Shown here: in pieces, positions 36,580 to 44,355 of the stretch
How positions within the stretch are numbered: position 1 is the first letter of the stretch
Layout: each line of letters starts with the position of its first letter
Notes under the pieces: model-generated
The model's database searches: none
What the model saw: the letters and a program-made list of their open reading frames with translations, nothing else
What the model was told of the DNA's origin: nothing
Assembly (NCBI GenBank): GCA_963836015.1
Contig: CAWIIF010000003.1
Span: forward strand, 1 to 64,000
Direction of reading: 5' to 3'
DNA from: CAWCDJ01 sp963836015
Lineage (GTDB): Bacteria; Acidobacteriota; Terriglobia; Bryobacterales; Bryobacteraceae
DNA: 64,000 bases
Position numbers and translations under genes: made by a program

Positions 36580-38536
36580 CCTGGTGCTGGCGGCCTCGTC
36601 GCTCGGCGCGGCGGGCCTGCCCTATTTCTCGGTGCTTTCCGACGATGCCGGGGCGTGGCCGGCGATTCTGTCGTCGATCGGGCTGGAACAGCGGCCGGCC
36701 GGGCTGTCGCGGGTGTTCGTGGCGCGGAGCGGAGCGGCTGCTTCGCCGGAATGGCCGGGCCGTGTCGAGCGCGGATCGATTCTGATTCTCGAAGGGGAGT
36801 CCTCGCTGGCCGACCTGTTCGGATTCGGGCGCGCCAAGGGCAAGGACAACGTCAAAGTGGCGAGCCTGACGGACATCCACCGGCCGGGGCTGTCGATCGT
36901 CTGGGAAAAGGGGCTGGAGCTGCCGGCGTTTGAGATTCCGGCGGGCGCGGAGGTGTTTGCCCGCGAGCGATGGAGCGGCGCGCCGCTTTCGGCGGGCTTC
37001 CGGCGAGGCGCGGGCGCCGTGCTGTGGGTGGCGGCGCCTCCGGGCGAGCGCGGATACGAGCGGTTTCCGTACCTGCTTCAGGCGCTGGTAGACCTGGGGC
37101 TGGAAGCGCCGTTCGAATCATCCCGGCTGTGGGCGTTCTTCGATTCGGCATACCGTTCGCGCGTGGACCCGGACTATTTTGCGCAGCGCTGGCGGAAGGC
37201 CGGGATCGCGGCGCTCCAGGTAGCGGCCTGGCATTTCTACGAGCCGGACGCGGAGCAGGATGCGTACTTGCGGAAGCTGATCGAAGCATGTCACCGGGAA
37301 GGGATTCTGGTCTACGCCTGGCTGGAGCTTCCGCACGTGAGCGACCGGTTCTGGAACGATCACCCGGAGTGGCGGGAGAAGACCGGGGTCCTGCAGGACG
37401 CGCAGCTCGACTGGCGGAAACTGATGAACCTGGCCAATCGCGACTGCTTCCGCGCGGTGGCGGGCGGAGTACGCGAACTGGCGGCGCGCTTCGACTGGGA
37501 CGGGATCAATCTCGCCGAGTTGTATTTCGAATCGCTCGAAGGGACGGGGAATCCTTCGCGCTTCACCCCGATGAACGGCGATGTGCGGGCGGAGTTCCGG
37601 CAGACTGCGGGATTCGACCCCATAGAGCTGTTCGGAAGCCGCAAGGATCAGGCATCGCGGCGGCAGTTTCTAGAGTTCCGGGCGGGCCTGGCGCGTCGAA
37701 TTGAGAGCGAGTGGTTAGCCGAGCTCGAGGCGATCCGGCAGGGAAAGCCGCATCTGGACCTGGTGTTGACGCACGTAGACGACCGGTTCGACAGGGGAAT
37801 GCGGGATGCGATCGGCGCGGATGCAGCGGCGGTTCTGCCGCTCCTCGAGAGCCACAGCTTCACGTTCCTGATCGAGGATCCGGCGACGGTGTGGAATCTG
37901 GGGGCGCAGCGCTACCGGACGATCGCGGAGCGGTACCGGGAGCTGACTCCACACCGGGAGAGGCTGGCGATCGACGTGAATATTGTGGATCGCTACCAGG
38001 ATGTGTATCCGACCAAGCAGCAGACGGGCACGGAGTTATTCGAATTGGTGCACGAAGCGGCGGCGAATTTCGGCCGGGTGGCGCTGTACTTCGAGAATTC
38101 GCTGCTGCCACCGGATTTGGGGTTGCTGCCATCGGCGGCGGCGGCCGTGCGGCGCGTCGAGGCCTTGGGCGGGAAGACGGTGGTGGATTCGGAGCTCCCG
38201 GTGGGGATCCGCTGGAAGGGGCCGGCGCTGGTGGATGGCCAGCCCTGGCCCGCGCTGGACGATCGAACGGTGTGGCTTCCGGCGGGCCGGCACAGCGTGG
38301 AGCAAGGAGGCGGAGTAGGGGGTCCGCGCCTGGTCCGGTTGAATGGCGATCTGGAGGCCGCGCGGTGGGCGGGGCCGGCGACGCTCGAATTCAGCTACCG
38401 GAGCGGGGCACGGGCGATCGCGGTGCTGGATCGAGTGCCGAAGAAGGTGGAAATCGACGGCGTGGAGCAACGGCCGGCATCGAAGACGCTGCTGCTTCCG
38501 CGGGGGCAGCATTTCGTAAGCGTGACAAGCGACTGA
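36563..38536 (+). CDS. secreted TIM-barrel glycoside hydrolase-like protein
   Basis: 657-aa exported protein with a signal peptide (MRLAISLVLAASSLGAAG). Residues about 45-190 form a putative Rossmann-like N-domain; about 190-520 look like a TIM barrel of the GHL/DUF187 kind with LQVAAWHFYEPDAEQDAYLR, EGILVYAWLELPHVSDRFW, and DWDGINLAELYFESLEG, where the Glu of AELYFE is a candidate catalytic residue. The C-terminus (about 540-657) is a beta domain. I compare it with the hydrolase half of PgaB/PelA, which trims a secreted polysaccharide. It overlaps the NfrA-like gene by 17 nt. No named family identified with confidence. Confidence 0.55.
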   Translation: MRLAISLVLAASSLGAAGLPYFSVLSDDAGAWPAILSSIGLEQRPAGLSRVFVARSGAAASPEWPGRVERGSILILEGESSLADLFGFGRAKGKDNVKVASLTDIHRPGLSIVWEKGLELPAFEIPAGAEVFARERWSGAPLSAGFRRGAGAVLWVAAPPGERGYERFPYLLQALVDLGLEAPFESSRLWAFFDSAYRSRVDPDYFAQRWRKAGIAALQVAAWHFYEPDAEQDAYLRKLIEACHREGILVYAWLELPHVSDRFWNDHPEWREKTGVLQDAQLDWRKLMNLANRDCFRAVAGGVRELAARFDWDGINLAELYFESLEGTGNPSRFTPMNGDVRAEFRQTAGFDPIELFGSRKDQASRRQFLEFRAGLARRIESEWLAELEAIRQGKPHLDLVLTHVDDRFDRGMRDAIGADAAAVLPLLESHSFTFLIEDPATVWNLGAQRYRTIAERYRELTPHRERLAIDVNIVDRYQDVYPTKQQTGTELFELVHEAAANFGRVALYFENSLLPPDLGLLPSAAAAVRRVEALGGKTVVDSELPVGIRWKGPALVDGQPWPALDDRTVWLPAGRHSVEQGGGVGGPRLVRLNGDLEAARWAGPATLEFSYRSGARAIAVLDRVPKKVEIDGVEQRPASKTLLLPRGQHFVSVTSD

Positions 38537-38543
38537 GTTCCGG

Positions 38544-38571
38544 GTGACAATGGTATCCAACTGAGCTAGGA
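38544..38571 (+). promoter_or_regulatory. promoter of merR-family gene
   Basis: GTGACA (38544-38549) and TAGGAT (38566-38571) are 16 nt apart, upstream of the MerR-family ATG at 38585. The leader would be very short. Confidence 0.45.
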
Positions 38572-38584
38572 TGGCCAGTGTCGA

Positions 38585-38965
38585 ATGACGGATGTCGCGT
38601 TACAGCACGGGTCTCCGGAGATCCCAGATAAGCTGTACTTCAAAATCGGGGAAGTGAGCGAGTTGCTCGGCGTGGAGCCGTACGTCCTGCGGTATTGGGA
38701 GGGGGAGTTTCCAGTCCTTGCGCCGAAGAAATCCGGCACGGGGCATCGCCTGTACCGGCGGAAAGACGTAGAGTTGCTGCTGCGCATCAAGCATCTTCTG
38801 TACGAGCGCCGTTTTACCATCGAGGGCGCGCGCCAGGCTCTGCAGAGCGAGGCGAGGGCACCCAAAGTGAAGGCGCCGAAGCGGGTGCAGCAGGAATTGT
38901 TCTCAGACGATCCGTTACCCGAAATACGCCGGGAACTGGAAGATATCCTACAGATTCTAAAGTAG
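38585..38965 (+). CDS. MerR-family transcriptional regulator
   Basis: 126-aa DNA-binding protein. The winged helix-turn-helix of the MerR family occupies residues about 16-90: YFKIGEVSELLGVEPYVLRY, then WEGEFPVLAPKKSGTGHRLYRR and the wing-helix DVELLLRIKHLLYERRFTI. The C-terminal tail is short and charged, without the usual effector-binding domain or metal-site cysteines. This truncated form is widespread as a conserved regulator beside housekeeping genes. The target is unknown. It converges with parB, 1 nt apart. Confidence 0.85.
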   Translation: MTDVALQHGSPEIPDKLYFKIGEVSELLGVEPYVLRYWEGEFPVLAPKKSGTGHRLYRRKDVELLLRIKHLLYERRFTIEGARQALQSEARAPKVKAPKRVQQELFSDDPLPEIRRELEDILQILK

Positions 38966-38966
38966 C

Positions 38967-39860
38967 TTACTGCTCGCCGACGATCGTAGTATAGATGCGG
39001 TCGAGGTCATCCGGGCTGTAGTAGTCGATCTCCAGGCGGCCTCCCTTTTGCTTCGGTTTCTCGACAATGCGCACGCGCGTGCCGAGGACCCGCTGCAGTT
39101 CCTGAATAGCGGCCTTGACGTTGGGATCGGTTTCCACCTCATCGACATGTTTGGGCTTGCGGCCCTCCGTCATTTTTTGAGTGACACGCTCGATCTGGCG
39201 GACGGACCAGCCTTGCGCGACACTCTTTTCGGCGACTTCGCGCTGGAGCTCGGCGTTGGGAAGGCTGAGGAGGCAGCGTCCGTGCCCGGCGGAGAGGCGG
39301 CGCTCCGCGATCAATTGCTGGATATCCGATGGCAATTGAAGGAGGCGCTGGAAATTGAGGATGGTCGTGCGGTCTTTCCCGGTGCGCTGGCCGATCTGCT
39401 CCGCAGTGAGATTTAGCTCTTTACCCAGGCGTTCGTACGCGACCGCCGTCTCGATGGGGTTGAGATCTTCGCGCTGGATGTTCTCAATGAGGGTGATTTC
39501 CAGCAGGCGATCGTCGGGGATGTCCTCGACGACGATCGGGACGTGAGTCAGGCCGGCAAGCTTGGCCGCGCGCCATCGGCGTTCGCCCGCGACGAGTTGA
39601 TATTTGCCATGGGAGCGGCGGACTACCAGGGGCTGAATGATGCCATTAGAACGAATGGATTGCGCGAGTTCGGCGAGGCGTTCGCTCTGGAAGACGCGGC
39701 GGGGCTGAAGAGGGTTGGGCTCAATGGCATCGATGGGCACGGTGCCGGGGGACTCGGAATACTCCGCGGGCTGGGGTGCGGGCGGAGCCTGCGTACGGGT
39801 CTGGAGGAGGGCATTCAGGCCCTTACCGAGAGCTTTGCGCGGATTGTCTACCTTGTTCAT
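38967..39860 (-). CDS. parB: chromosome-partitioning protein ParB
   Basis: 297-aa ParB/Spo0J. The N-terminal tail starts MNKVDNPRKALGKGLNALLQ. The CTPase/ParB domain has PRRVFQSERLAELAQSIRSN, GERRWRAAKLAG and LIENIQREDLNPIETAVAY. The DNA-binding helix-turn-helix is near 150-175 (LTAEQIGQRTGKDRTTILNF), with a C-terminal dimer domain. It loads onto the parS sites at 40638-40679 and spreads. Start chosen at ATG 39860; its first 38 nt overlap the end of parA, so the two are translationally coupled. Confidence 0.95.
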   Translation of the reverse strand: MNKVDNPRKALGKGLNALLQTRTQAPPAPQPAEYSESPGTVPIDAIEPNPLQPRRVFQSERLAELAQSIRSNGIIQPLVVRRSHGKYQLVAGERRWRAAKLAGLTHVPIVVEDIPDDRLLEITLIENIQREDLNPIETAVAYERLGKELNLTAEQIGQRTGKDRTTILNFQRLLQLPSDIQQLIAERRLSAGHGRCLLSLPNAELQREVAEKSVAQGWSVRQIERVTQKMTEGRKPKHVDEVETDPNVKAAIQELQRVLGTRVRIVEKPKQKGGRLEIDYYSPDDLDRIYTTIVGEQ

Positions 39861-40614
39861 GGTCGAGAATTTCTTTGGCGAGCTGGATATAACTTTCGGC
39901 CCCGCGGGAGCGCGGGTCGTAGGACAGGATGGGCTTACCAAAACTGGGTGCTTCGGCCAACCGGATACTTCGCGGGATCACGCTGACGAAGACCTGGTCG
40001 GCAAAGAACTGCTTCAAATCGGCCGCGACCTGACGGGTGAGGTTCGTGCGGTCATCGAACATGGTGAGGAGAATTCCCTCAATGTCGAGGGGGTGGTTAA
40101 AGGAATCGCGAATTCGGTCGATGGTATCCATTAGCTCGGAGATGCCTTCGAGGGCGAAGAACTCACACTGAATGGGTACGAGAACGGCATCGGCGGCGAT
40201 AAGGGCGTTGAGGGTAAGGAGATCGAGGGCCGGTGGGCAGTCGATCAGAATGTAGTGGTAATCCTCGCGGATGTACTGGAGGCGTTGACGAAGGCGGAAT
40301 TCGCGGTCGGGGAGGTCGACGAGCTCCAGGTTCGCGCCGATGAGGTTCTTGTCCGCTGCGATGAGGGAAAGGCCGTCGAATTCGGTCGGGACGATGGCGC
40401 TGGATGGAGGAGCATCTCCAAGGAGGACGTGATAGAGGCTGGGGCGGTCGGGATCTTTGGTGATGCCGAGGCCGGTGGTGGCATTGCCCTGGGGATCGGA
40501 GTCGATGACGAGGACGCGAAGGTCACTGGCTGCCAGGGAGGCTGCCAAATTGATGGCAGTGGTGGTTTTGCCGACCCCGCCTTTCTGGTTAGCAATTGCA
40601 AGAACGCGGCTCAA
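39823..40614 (-). CDS. parA: chromosome-partitioning ATPase ParA (Soj)
   Basis: 263-aa deviant-Walker ATPase. The P-loop is ANQKGGVGKTTTAINLAAS near residue 7, followed by VLVIDSDPQGNATTGLG and DCPPALDLLTLNALIAAD. Length fits Soj/ParA1 types that bind DNA nonspecifically and move ParB-parS complexes. No ATG is available upstream in frame before a stop, so I accept TTG 40614 as the start. A parS site lies 23 nt upstream. Confidence 0.95.
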   Translation of the reverse strand: MSRVLAIANQKGGVGKTTTAINLAASLAASDLRVLVIDSDPQGNATTGLGITKDPDRPSLYHVLLGDAPPSSAIVPTEFDGLSLIAADKNLIGANLELVDLPDREFRLRQRLQYIREDYHYILIDCPPALDLLTLNALIAADAVLVPIQCEFFALEGISELMDTIDRIRDSFNHPLDIEGILLTMFDDRTNLTRQVAADLKQFFADQVFVSVIPRSIRLAEAPSFGKPILSYDPRSRGAESYIQLAKEILDHEQGRQSAQSSR

Positions 40615-40637
40615 GCGGCCATACTAACATGCTTCAT

Positions 40638-40653
40638 TGTTCCACGTGAAACA
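40638..40653 (+). promoter_or_regulatory. parS: parS centromere site 1
   Basis: TGTTCCACGTGAAACA matches the near-universal chromosomal parS palindrome (consensus TGTTTCACGTGAAACA) with one substitution. It lies between parA and rsmG. Confidence 0.93.
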
Positions 40654-40657
40654 GCCA

Positions 40658-41227
40658 TCATTCCGTTCCACGTGAAACACGCAACAACCGATGTTCACCC
40701 CATGGAAGCGAGATCGGCGCGTCCCAGAGGAGGCCGAGAGATTCCGGCGACGGTTCGGACCCTGTAAGAAGAGCAGCGTTACCGGCTAGCGCGGGGAGGC
40801 ACTTTGCCAAGTCGTTGTAACTGACGGCACGCGAGACTACCCAGTCGAAGTGCTCCTGGACCTCTTCCGCCCGCCTGGCGATTACCCGGATGTTCGAAAC
40901 ACTGCGGCTAGCTTCGCGAAGGAAGACCGCCTTTCGCTGATGCGACTCAATCAGCGCGACGGAGCAGTCGGGGCGTGCCACTGCCAGGGGGAAGCCTGGA
41001 AACCCTGGACCGCTTCCGACATCTGCCACGCGCCAATTGCCAGGAGGCAGGTGGCTTGCGAGGAAGAGCGACTCCCCGTAGTGGCGCTCGGCGGCCTGTT
41101 CGGGCTGCTCGATGCGCGTGAGGTTCAGGACTTTGTTCCAGCGGCAGAGGAGTTCATAGTGTGCCTCAAGCACTCGCCATTGAGTGTCATCCAGCGGGAA
41201 CCAGCTCTCCAGGACCTCACGAAGCAC
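40658..41227 (-). CDS. rsmG: 16S rRNA (guanine527-N7)-methyltransferase
   Basis: 189-aa SAM methyltransferase (GidB) that makes m7G527 in 16S rRNA. The N-terminal helices contain YELLCRWNKVLNLTRIEQPE. The SAM-binding motif I is VADVGSGPGFPGFPLAVARP. Segment FDWVVSRAVSYNDLAKCLP also fits. Slightly short at the C-terminus compared with E. coli RsmG (207 aa), and its end runs through a parS site. It starts at GTG inside the mnmG stop region (11-nt overlap), in the classic mnmG-rsmG-parA-parB order. Confidence 0.92.
   Translation of the reverse strand: MLREVLESWFPLDDTQWRVLEAHYELLCRWNKVLNLTRIEQPEQAAERHYGESLFLASHLPPGNWRVADVGSGPGFPGFPLAVARPDCSVALIESHQRKAVFLREASRSVSNIRVIARRAEEVQEHFDWVVSRAVSYNDLAKCLPALAGNAALLTGSEPSPESLGLLWDAPISLPWGEHRLLRVSRGTE
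40664..40679 (+). promoter_or_regulatory. parS: parS centromere site 2, inside the rsmG 3' end
   Basis: CGTTCCACGTGAAACA differs from consensus parS at two positions, and its start is 26 nt after that of the first site. It lies within the last codons of rsmG and on the minus strand encodes the residues V-S-R-G-T before the C-terminal Glu. Confidence 0.88.
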
Positions 41228-43016
41228 GGACCACGCTCAGGTATACATCCAGAATGGCGATCGCCGCCGGTGTCACGCCGGGGATGCGGGCGGCCTGCCC
41301 CAGAGTGGCCGGGCGGACCCGATCCAGCTTATCGCGGACCTCGCGGGACAGGCCGGGTATGCCGTGAAACCCGAATTCCGCAGGGATGGGACGCCTTTCG
41401 GCGGTCTTCAGGCGCTCGATCTGCCGCTCCTGCTGCCCGATGTAGCCGCTGTACTTGGTCTCGGTCTCGACGGTTTCGAGGACTCCCCGGACGAGACTCT
41501 CGCCCAACGTCTCGGAAGCCCAAGCCGAGATTTCACGGATGGAAGCCTCGGGCCGCTTAAGCCACTGCCCGTGACGATGACCTTCGAGCGCGACGGAAAG
41601 GCGGTCCTTCTGACGCTGCTTCCGGGAGAAAACCTCCCATCGTTCGTCGGTAACCAGGCCAGCGCGGCGGCCGATCGGGGTCAGACGCGCATCGGCGTTG
41701 TCGATGCGAAGGTGCAGGCGGAACTCGGCGCGCGAGGTGAACATACGATACGGCTCGTCGGCGCCCTTGGTGATGAGGTCGTCGATGAGGATTCCGGTGT
41801 ACCCTTCAGAACGGCCGATGATGACGGGGTCCTTTCCCGACAACGAGCAGGCGGCGTTCAGGCCGGCGATCAAGCCCTGGCAACCGGCCTCCTCATAGCC
41901 CGAAGTGCCATTGATCTGGCCGGCCAAGTATAGGCCAGGGATGGACTTCACCTCCAGCGTGTGACCCAATTCGCGCGGGTCGATCGCATCATATTCAATG
42001 GCGTAGCCGGGGCGAATCATCTCGGCTTGTTCCAGGCCGGGAATGGACGCCAGAACGGCCGCCTGCACGTCGATGGGCATGCTGGTGGACATGCCGTTGA
42101 CGTACACCTCGTTCGTGTCGAGGCCCTCCGGCTCCAGGAAGATCTGATGCCGGAGCTTGTCCGGGAACTTCACCACTTTGTCTTCGATCGACGGGCAATA
42201 GCGCGGGCCGACGCCCTCGATCTGCCCGCTGTAGAGCGGCGAGCGGGGGATGGCTTCCTTGAGGATGCGCAGGGTATCGGCGGTGGTGTACCCGATGTGG
42301 CACTGAATCTGCGCACGCTCGATCTTAGAGGTCAGGAATGAAAACGGGGTCGGATCGGGGTCGCCGGGCTGGGCTTCAAAGAACTCCCATCGAATTGTCC
42401 GGCCGTCGATGCGCGGCGGAGTACCGGTCTTCAGGCGCGTCCACTGGAGGCCCAGGGTGCGAAGCTGGTCGCCGAGCAACTGGGAGGGGGCTTCGCCGTT
42501 GCGGCCGCAGCTGTATTGCATTTCGCCGACGTGGGCCAACCCATTTAAGAATGTCCCGGTCGTGACGACTACGGCGCCGGCGGAAATACTGCGGCCATCG
42601 CGAAGGCGAACACCGGTGGCCCGCCCGTTCTCGACCGCTAGCGCAGCCACCTCCGCCTGCTTGATACGAAGGTTCGGCTCCTGCTCGAGGACCTCGCGCA
42701 TGCGGACGCGGTACATCTTCTTATCCATCTGGGCGCGGGGCGACCACACGGCCGGACCGCGGCTGGTGTTGAGGAGACGGAACTGAATGCCGACAGCATC
42801 GGCCACCTCGCCCATGACACCGCCGAGGGCGTCGATCTCGCGCACCAGGTGGCCCTTGGCGATCCCGCCGATGGCGGGATTGCAGGACATCTGGGCGATG
42901 AGATCGAGATTCATCGTCACCATGGCGGTCTTCAGACCCAGGCGGGCGCAGGCTCGGGCGGCTTCGCACCCGGCGTGTCCGGCGCCGATTACCACGACGT
43001 CGTAACGTTCGTGCAT
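41217..43016 (-). CDS. mnmG: tRNA uridine 5-carboxymethylaminomethyl modification enzyme MnmG
   Basis: 599-aa FAD enzyme (GidA) that, with MnmE, modifies U34 of tRNAs. FAD-binding motif VVVIGAGHAGCEAARACARL at the N-terminus; the family signatures CNPAIGGIAKGHLVREIDAL near 47 and YCPSIEDKVVKF, then GPxxCPSIE-like context near 267; LAGQINGTSGYEEAGCQGL near 357 and MFTSRAEFRLHLRIDNADA near 412. Length is slightly below E. coli (629). ATG 43016 chosen; a TACAAT hexamer ends 7 nt before it, and no ribosome binding site is present. The frame is open far upstream but antisense to purD. Confidence 0.95.
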   Translation of the reverse strand: MHERYDVVVIGAGHAGCEAARACARLGLKTAMVTMNLDLIAQMSCNPAIGGIAKGHLVREIDALGGVMGEVADAVGIQFRLLNTSRGPAVWSPRAQMDKKMYRVRMREVLEQEPNLRIKQAEVAALAVENGRATGVRLRDGRSISAGAVVVTTGTFLNGLAHVGEMQYSCGRNGEAPSQLLGDQLRTLGLQWTRLKTGTPPRIDGRTIRWEFFEAQPGDPDPTPFSFLTSKIERAQIQCHIGYTTADTLRILKEAIPRSPLYSGQIEGVGPRYCPSIEDKVVKFPDKLRHQIFLEPEGLDTNEVYVNGMSTSMPIDVQAAVLASIPGLEQAEMIRPGYAIEYDAIDPRELGHTLEVKSIPGLYLAGQINGTSGYEEAGCQGLIAGLNAACSLSGKDPVIIGRSEGYTGILIDDLITKGADEPYRMFTSRAEFRLHLRIDNADARLTPIGRRAGLVTDERWEVFSRKQRQKDRLSVALEGHRHGQWLKRPEASIREISAWASETLGESLVRGVLETVETETKYSGYIGQQERQIERLKTAERRPIPAEFGFHGIPGLSREVRDKLDRVRPATLGQAARIPGVTPAAIAILDVYLSVVRAS

Positions 43017-43023
43017 TGCTACC

Positions 43024-43029
43024 ATTGTA
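43024..43029 (-). promoter_or_regulatory. -10-like TACAAT giving a leaderless start for mnmG
   Basis: On the minus strand TACAAT ends 7 nt before the mnmG ATG. No -35 consensus match. The divergent purD start codon is 22 nt away. Confidence 0.45.
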
Positions 43030-43038
43030 GCGAGCGAG

Positions 43039-44259
43039 ATGAAAATACTGGTCATCGGAAGCGGCGGAAGAGAGCATGCGCTGGCATGGAAGCTGGCGCA
43101 GCCGGCGGGAGTCGAAGTTTTTGCGGCGCCCGGCAATCCGGGAATCGCACGCATCGGGACATGCGTGTCCATGGCGCAGGCCGAGGAACTGAATCCCGAT
43201 CTGACAGTGGTCGGGCCGGAGGTGCCGCTGGTCGAGGGTATCGTCGACCGCTGGCGTGCGCGAGGATTGCGGATCGTCGGGCCGGTGCAAGAGGCGGCGC
43301 AGCTCGAGGGCAGCAAGATCTTTGCAAAGAACTTTTTCGTACAAAGCAACATCCCGACTGCCGGCTTCGTCACCGCCGAGAGCCCGGAGGAGGCGCGCAA
43401 GGCGATCGGCCGCTTCGGCTTCCCGGTGGTACTGAAGGCCGACGGGCTGGCGGCGGGCAAGGGCGTGGTGGTCGCACACAACCGGGGGGAAGCCGAAACG
43501 GCACTGGCTTCGCTCAAGGGGCGGCTGCTGGTGGAGGAGTTTCTGACCGGCGAGGAAGTGAGCTTCATCGCGCTGTGCGACGGGCGCGATGCGTTGCCGC
43601 TCGCTCCCACGCAGGACCACAAAGCGGTTTTCGACGGCGACCGCGGCCCGAATACCGGCGGTATGGGCGCGTACTGCGACTCGCGGATCCTCACCGAAGC
43701 GCAGGCGAAGGAGGTGCTCGACAGGGTGATCCGCCCGACCGTGGAGCGCACCGGCTTCACGGGATTTCTTTATGCGGGGCTGATGATGACAGAGGCGGGT
43801 CCCAAAGTGCTCGAGTTCAATGTGCGGCTGGGGGATCCCGAAACGCAGCCGCTGATGCACCGCATGGCCTCGGATTTCGTCCCGGTTCTGATGGCTGCCG
43901 CAGAAGGCAGTCTGGAGGGCATGCGCCTGGAATGGAAGCCGGATCCGAGCGTCTGCGTGGTCATGGCATCGGGCGGGTACCCCGGCGCCTTCGAAACGGG
44001 GAAGCCCGTTCAAGGCATTGAAGAGGCCGAGGCCGCCGGAGCCACTGTGTTTCAGGCCGGGACACGCATGGGTCCAACCGGCGTGGAAACGGCCGGGGGC
44101 CGCGTTCTCGGAGTGACGGCCTCGGGGAACGATCTCGCCGCGGCGATTCACCGCACCTATGACGCGGTGCGCCGAATCCGCTTCGACGGCATGCATTACC
44201 GCAAAGACATTGGACGCAAGGGGCTGGGACGATACAATGGAAGAACAGTGGGGACGTAG
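43039..44259 (+). CDS. purD: phosphoribosylamine--glycine ligase
   Basis: 406-aa ATP-grasp enzyme of purine synthesis that joins glycine to phosphoribosylamine. N-terminal MKILVIGSGGREHALAWKLA, the GPEVPLVEGIVDRWR segment, KADGLAAGKGVVVAHNRGEA near 133 (ATP binding), QDHKAVFDGDRGPNTGGMGA near 194, and LEFNVRLGDPETQPLM near 257 (metal-binding E and N). The tail after YRKDIGRKGLG (GRTVGT) is unusual and reads into the first 10 nt of tRNA-Arg, whose 5' end supplies the stop codon. Normal family length is about 420-430. Confidence 0.95.
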   Translation: MKILVIGSGGREHALAWKLAQPAGVEVFAAPGNPGIARIGTCVSMAQAEELNPDLTVVGPEVPLVEGIVDRWRARGLRIVGPVQEAAQLEGSKIFAKNFFVQSNIPTAGFVTAESPEEARKAIGRFGFPVVLKADGLAAGKGVVVAHNRGEAETALASLKGRLLVEEFLTGEEVSFIALCDGRDALPLAPTQDHKAVFDGDRGPNTGGMGAYCDSRILTEAQAKEVLDRVIRPTVERTGFTGFLYAGLMMTEAGPKVLEFNVRLGDPETQPLMHRMASDFVPVLMAAAEGSLEGMRLEWKPDPSVCVVMASGGYPGAFETGKPVQGIEEAEAAGATVFQAGTRMGPTGVETAGGRVLGVTASGNDLAAAIHRTYDAVRRIRFDGMHYRKDIGRKGLGRYNGRTVGT

Positions 44260-44326
44260 CTCAGATGGATAGAGCGGTCGCCTCCTAAGCGACAGGTCGG
44301 CAGTTCGAATCTGCCCGTCCCTACCA
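44250..44326 (+). tRNA. tRNA-Arg (anticodon CCT)
   Basis: 77-nt cloverleaf: acceptor GGGGACG/CGTCCCT (first pair G-U), D-arm GCTCAGATGGATAGAGC, anticodon stem GTCGC/GCGAC with loop CTCCTAA (anticodon CCT, reading AGG), T-arm GGCAGTTCGAATCTGCC, and an encoded CCA end. Its first 10 nt are the last codons and stop of purD. No separate promoter is seen, so it is probably processed from the purD transcript. Confidence 0.95.
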
Positions 44327-44355
44327 CTTCCACCTCCCCCGGGGAAGAGCGCGCG

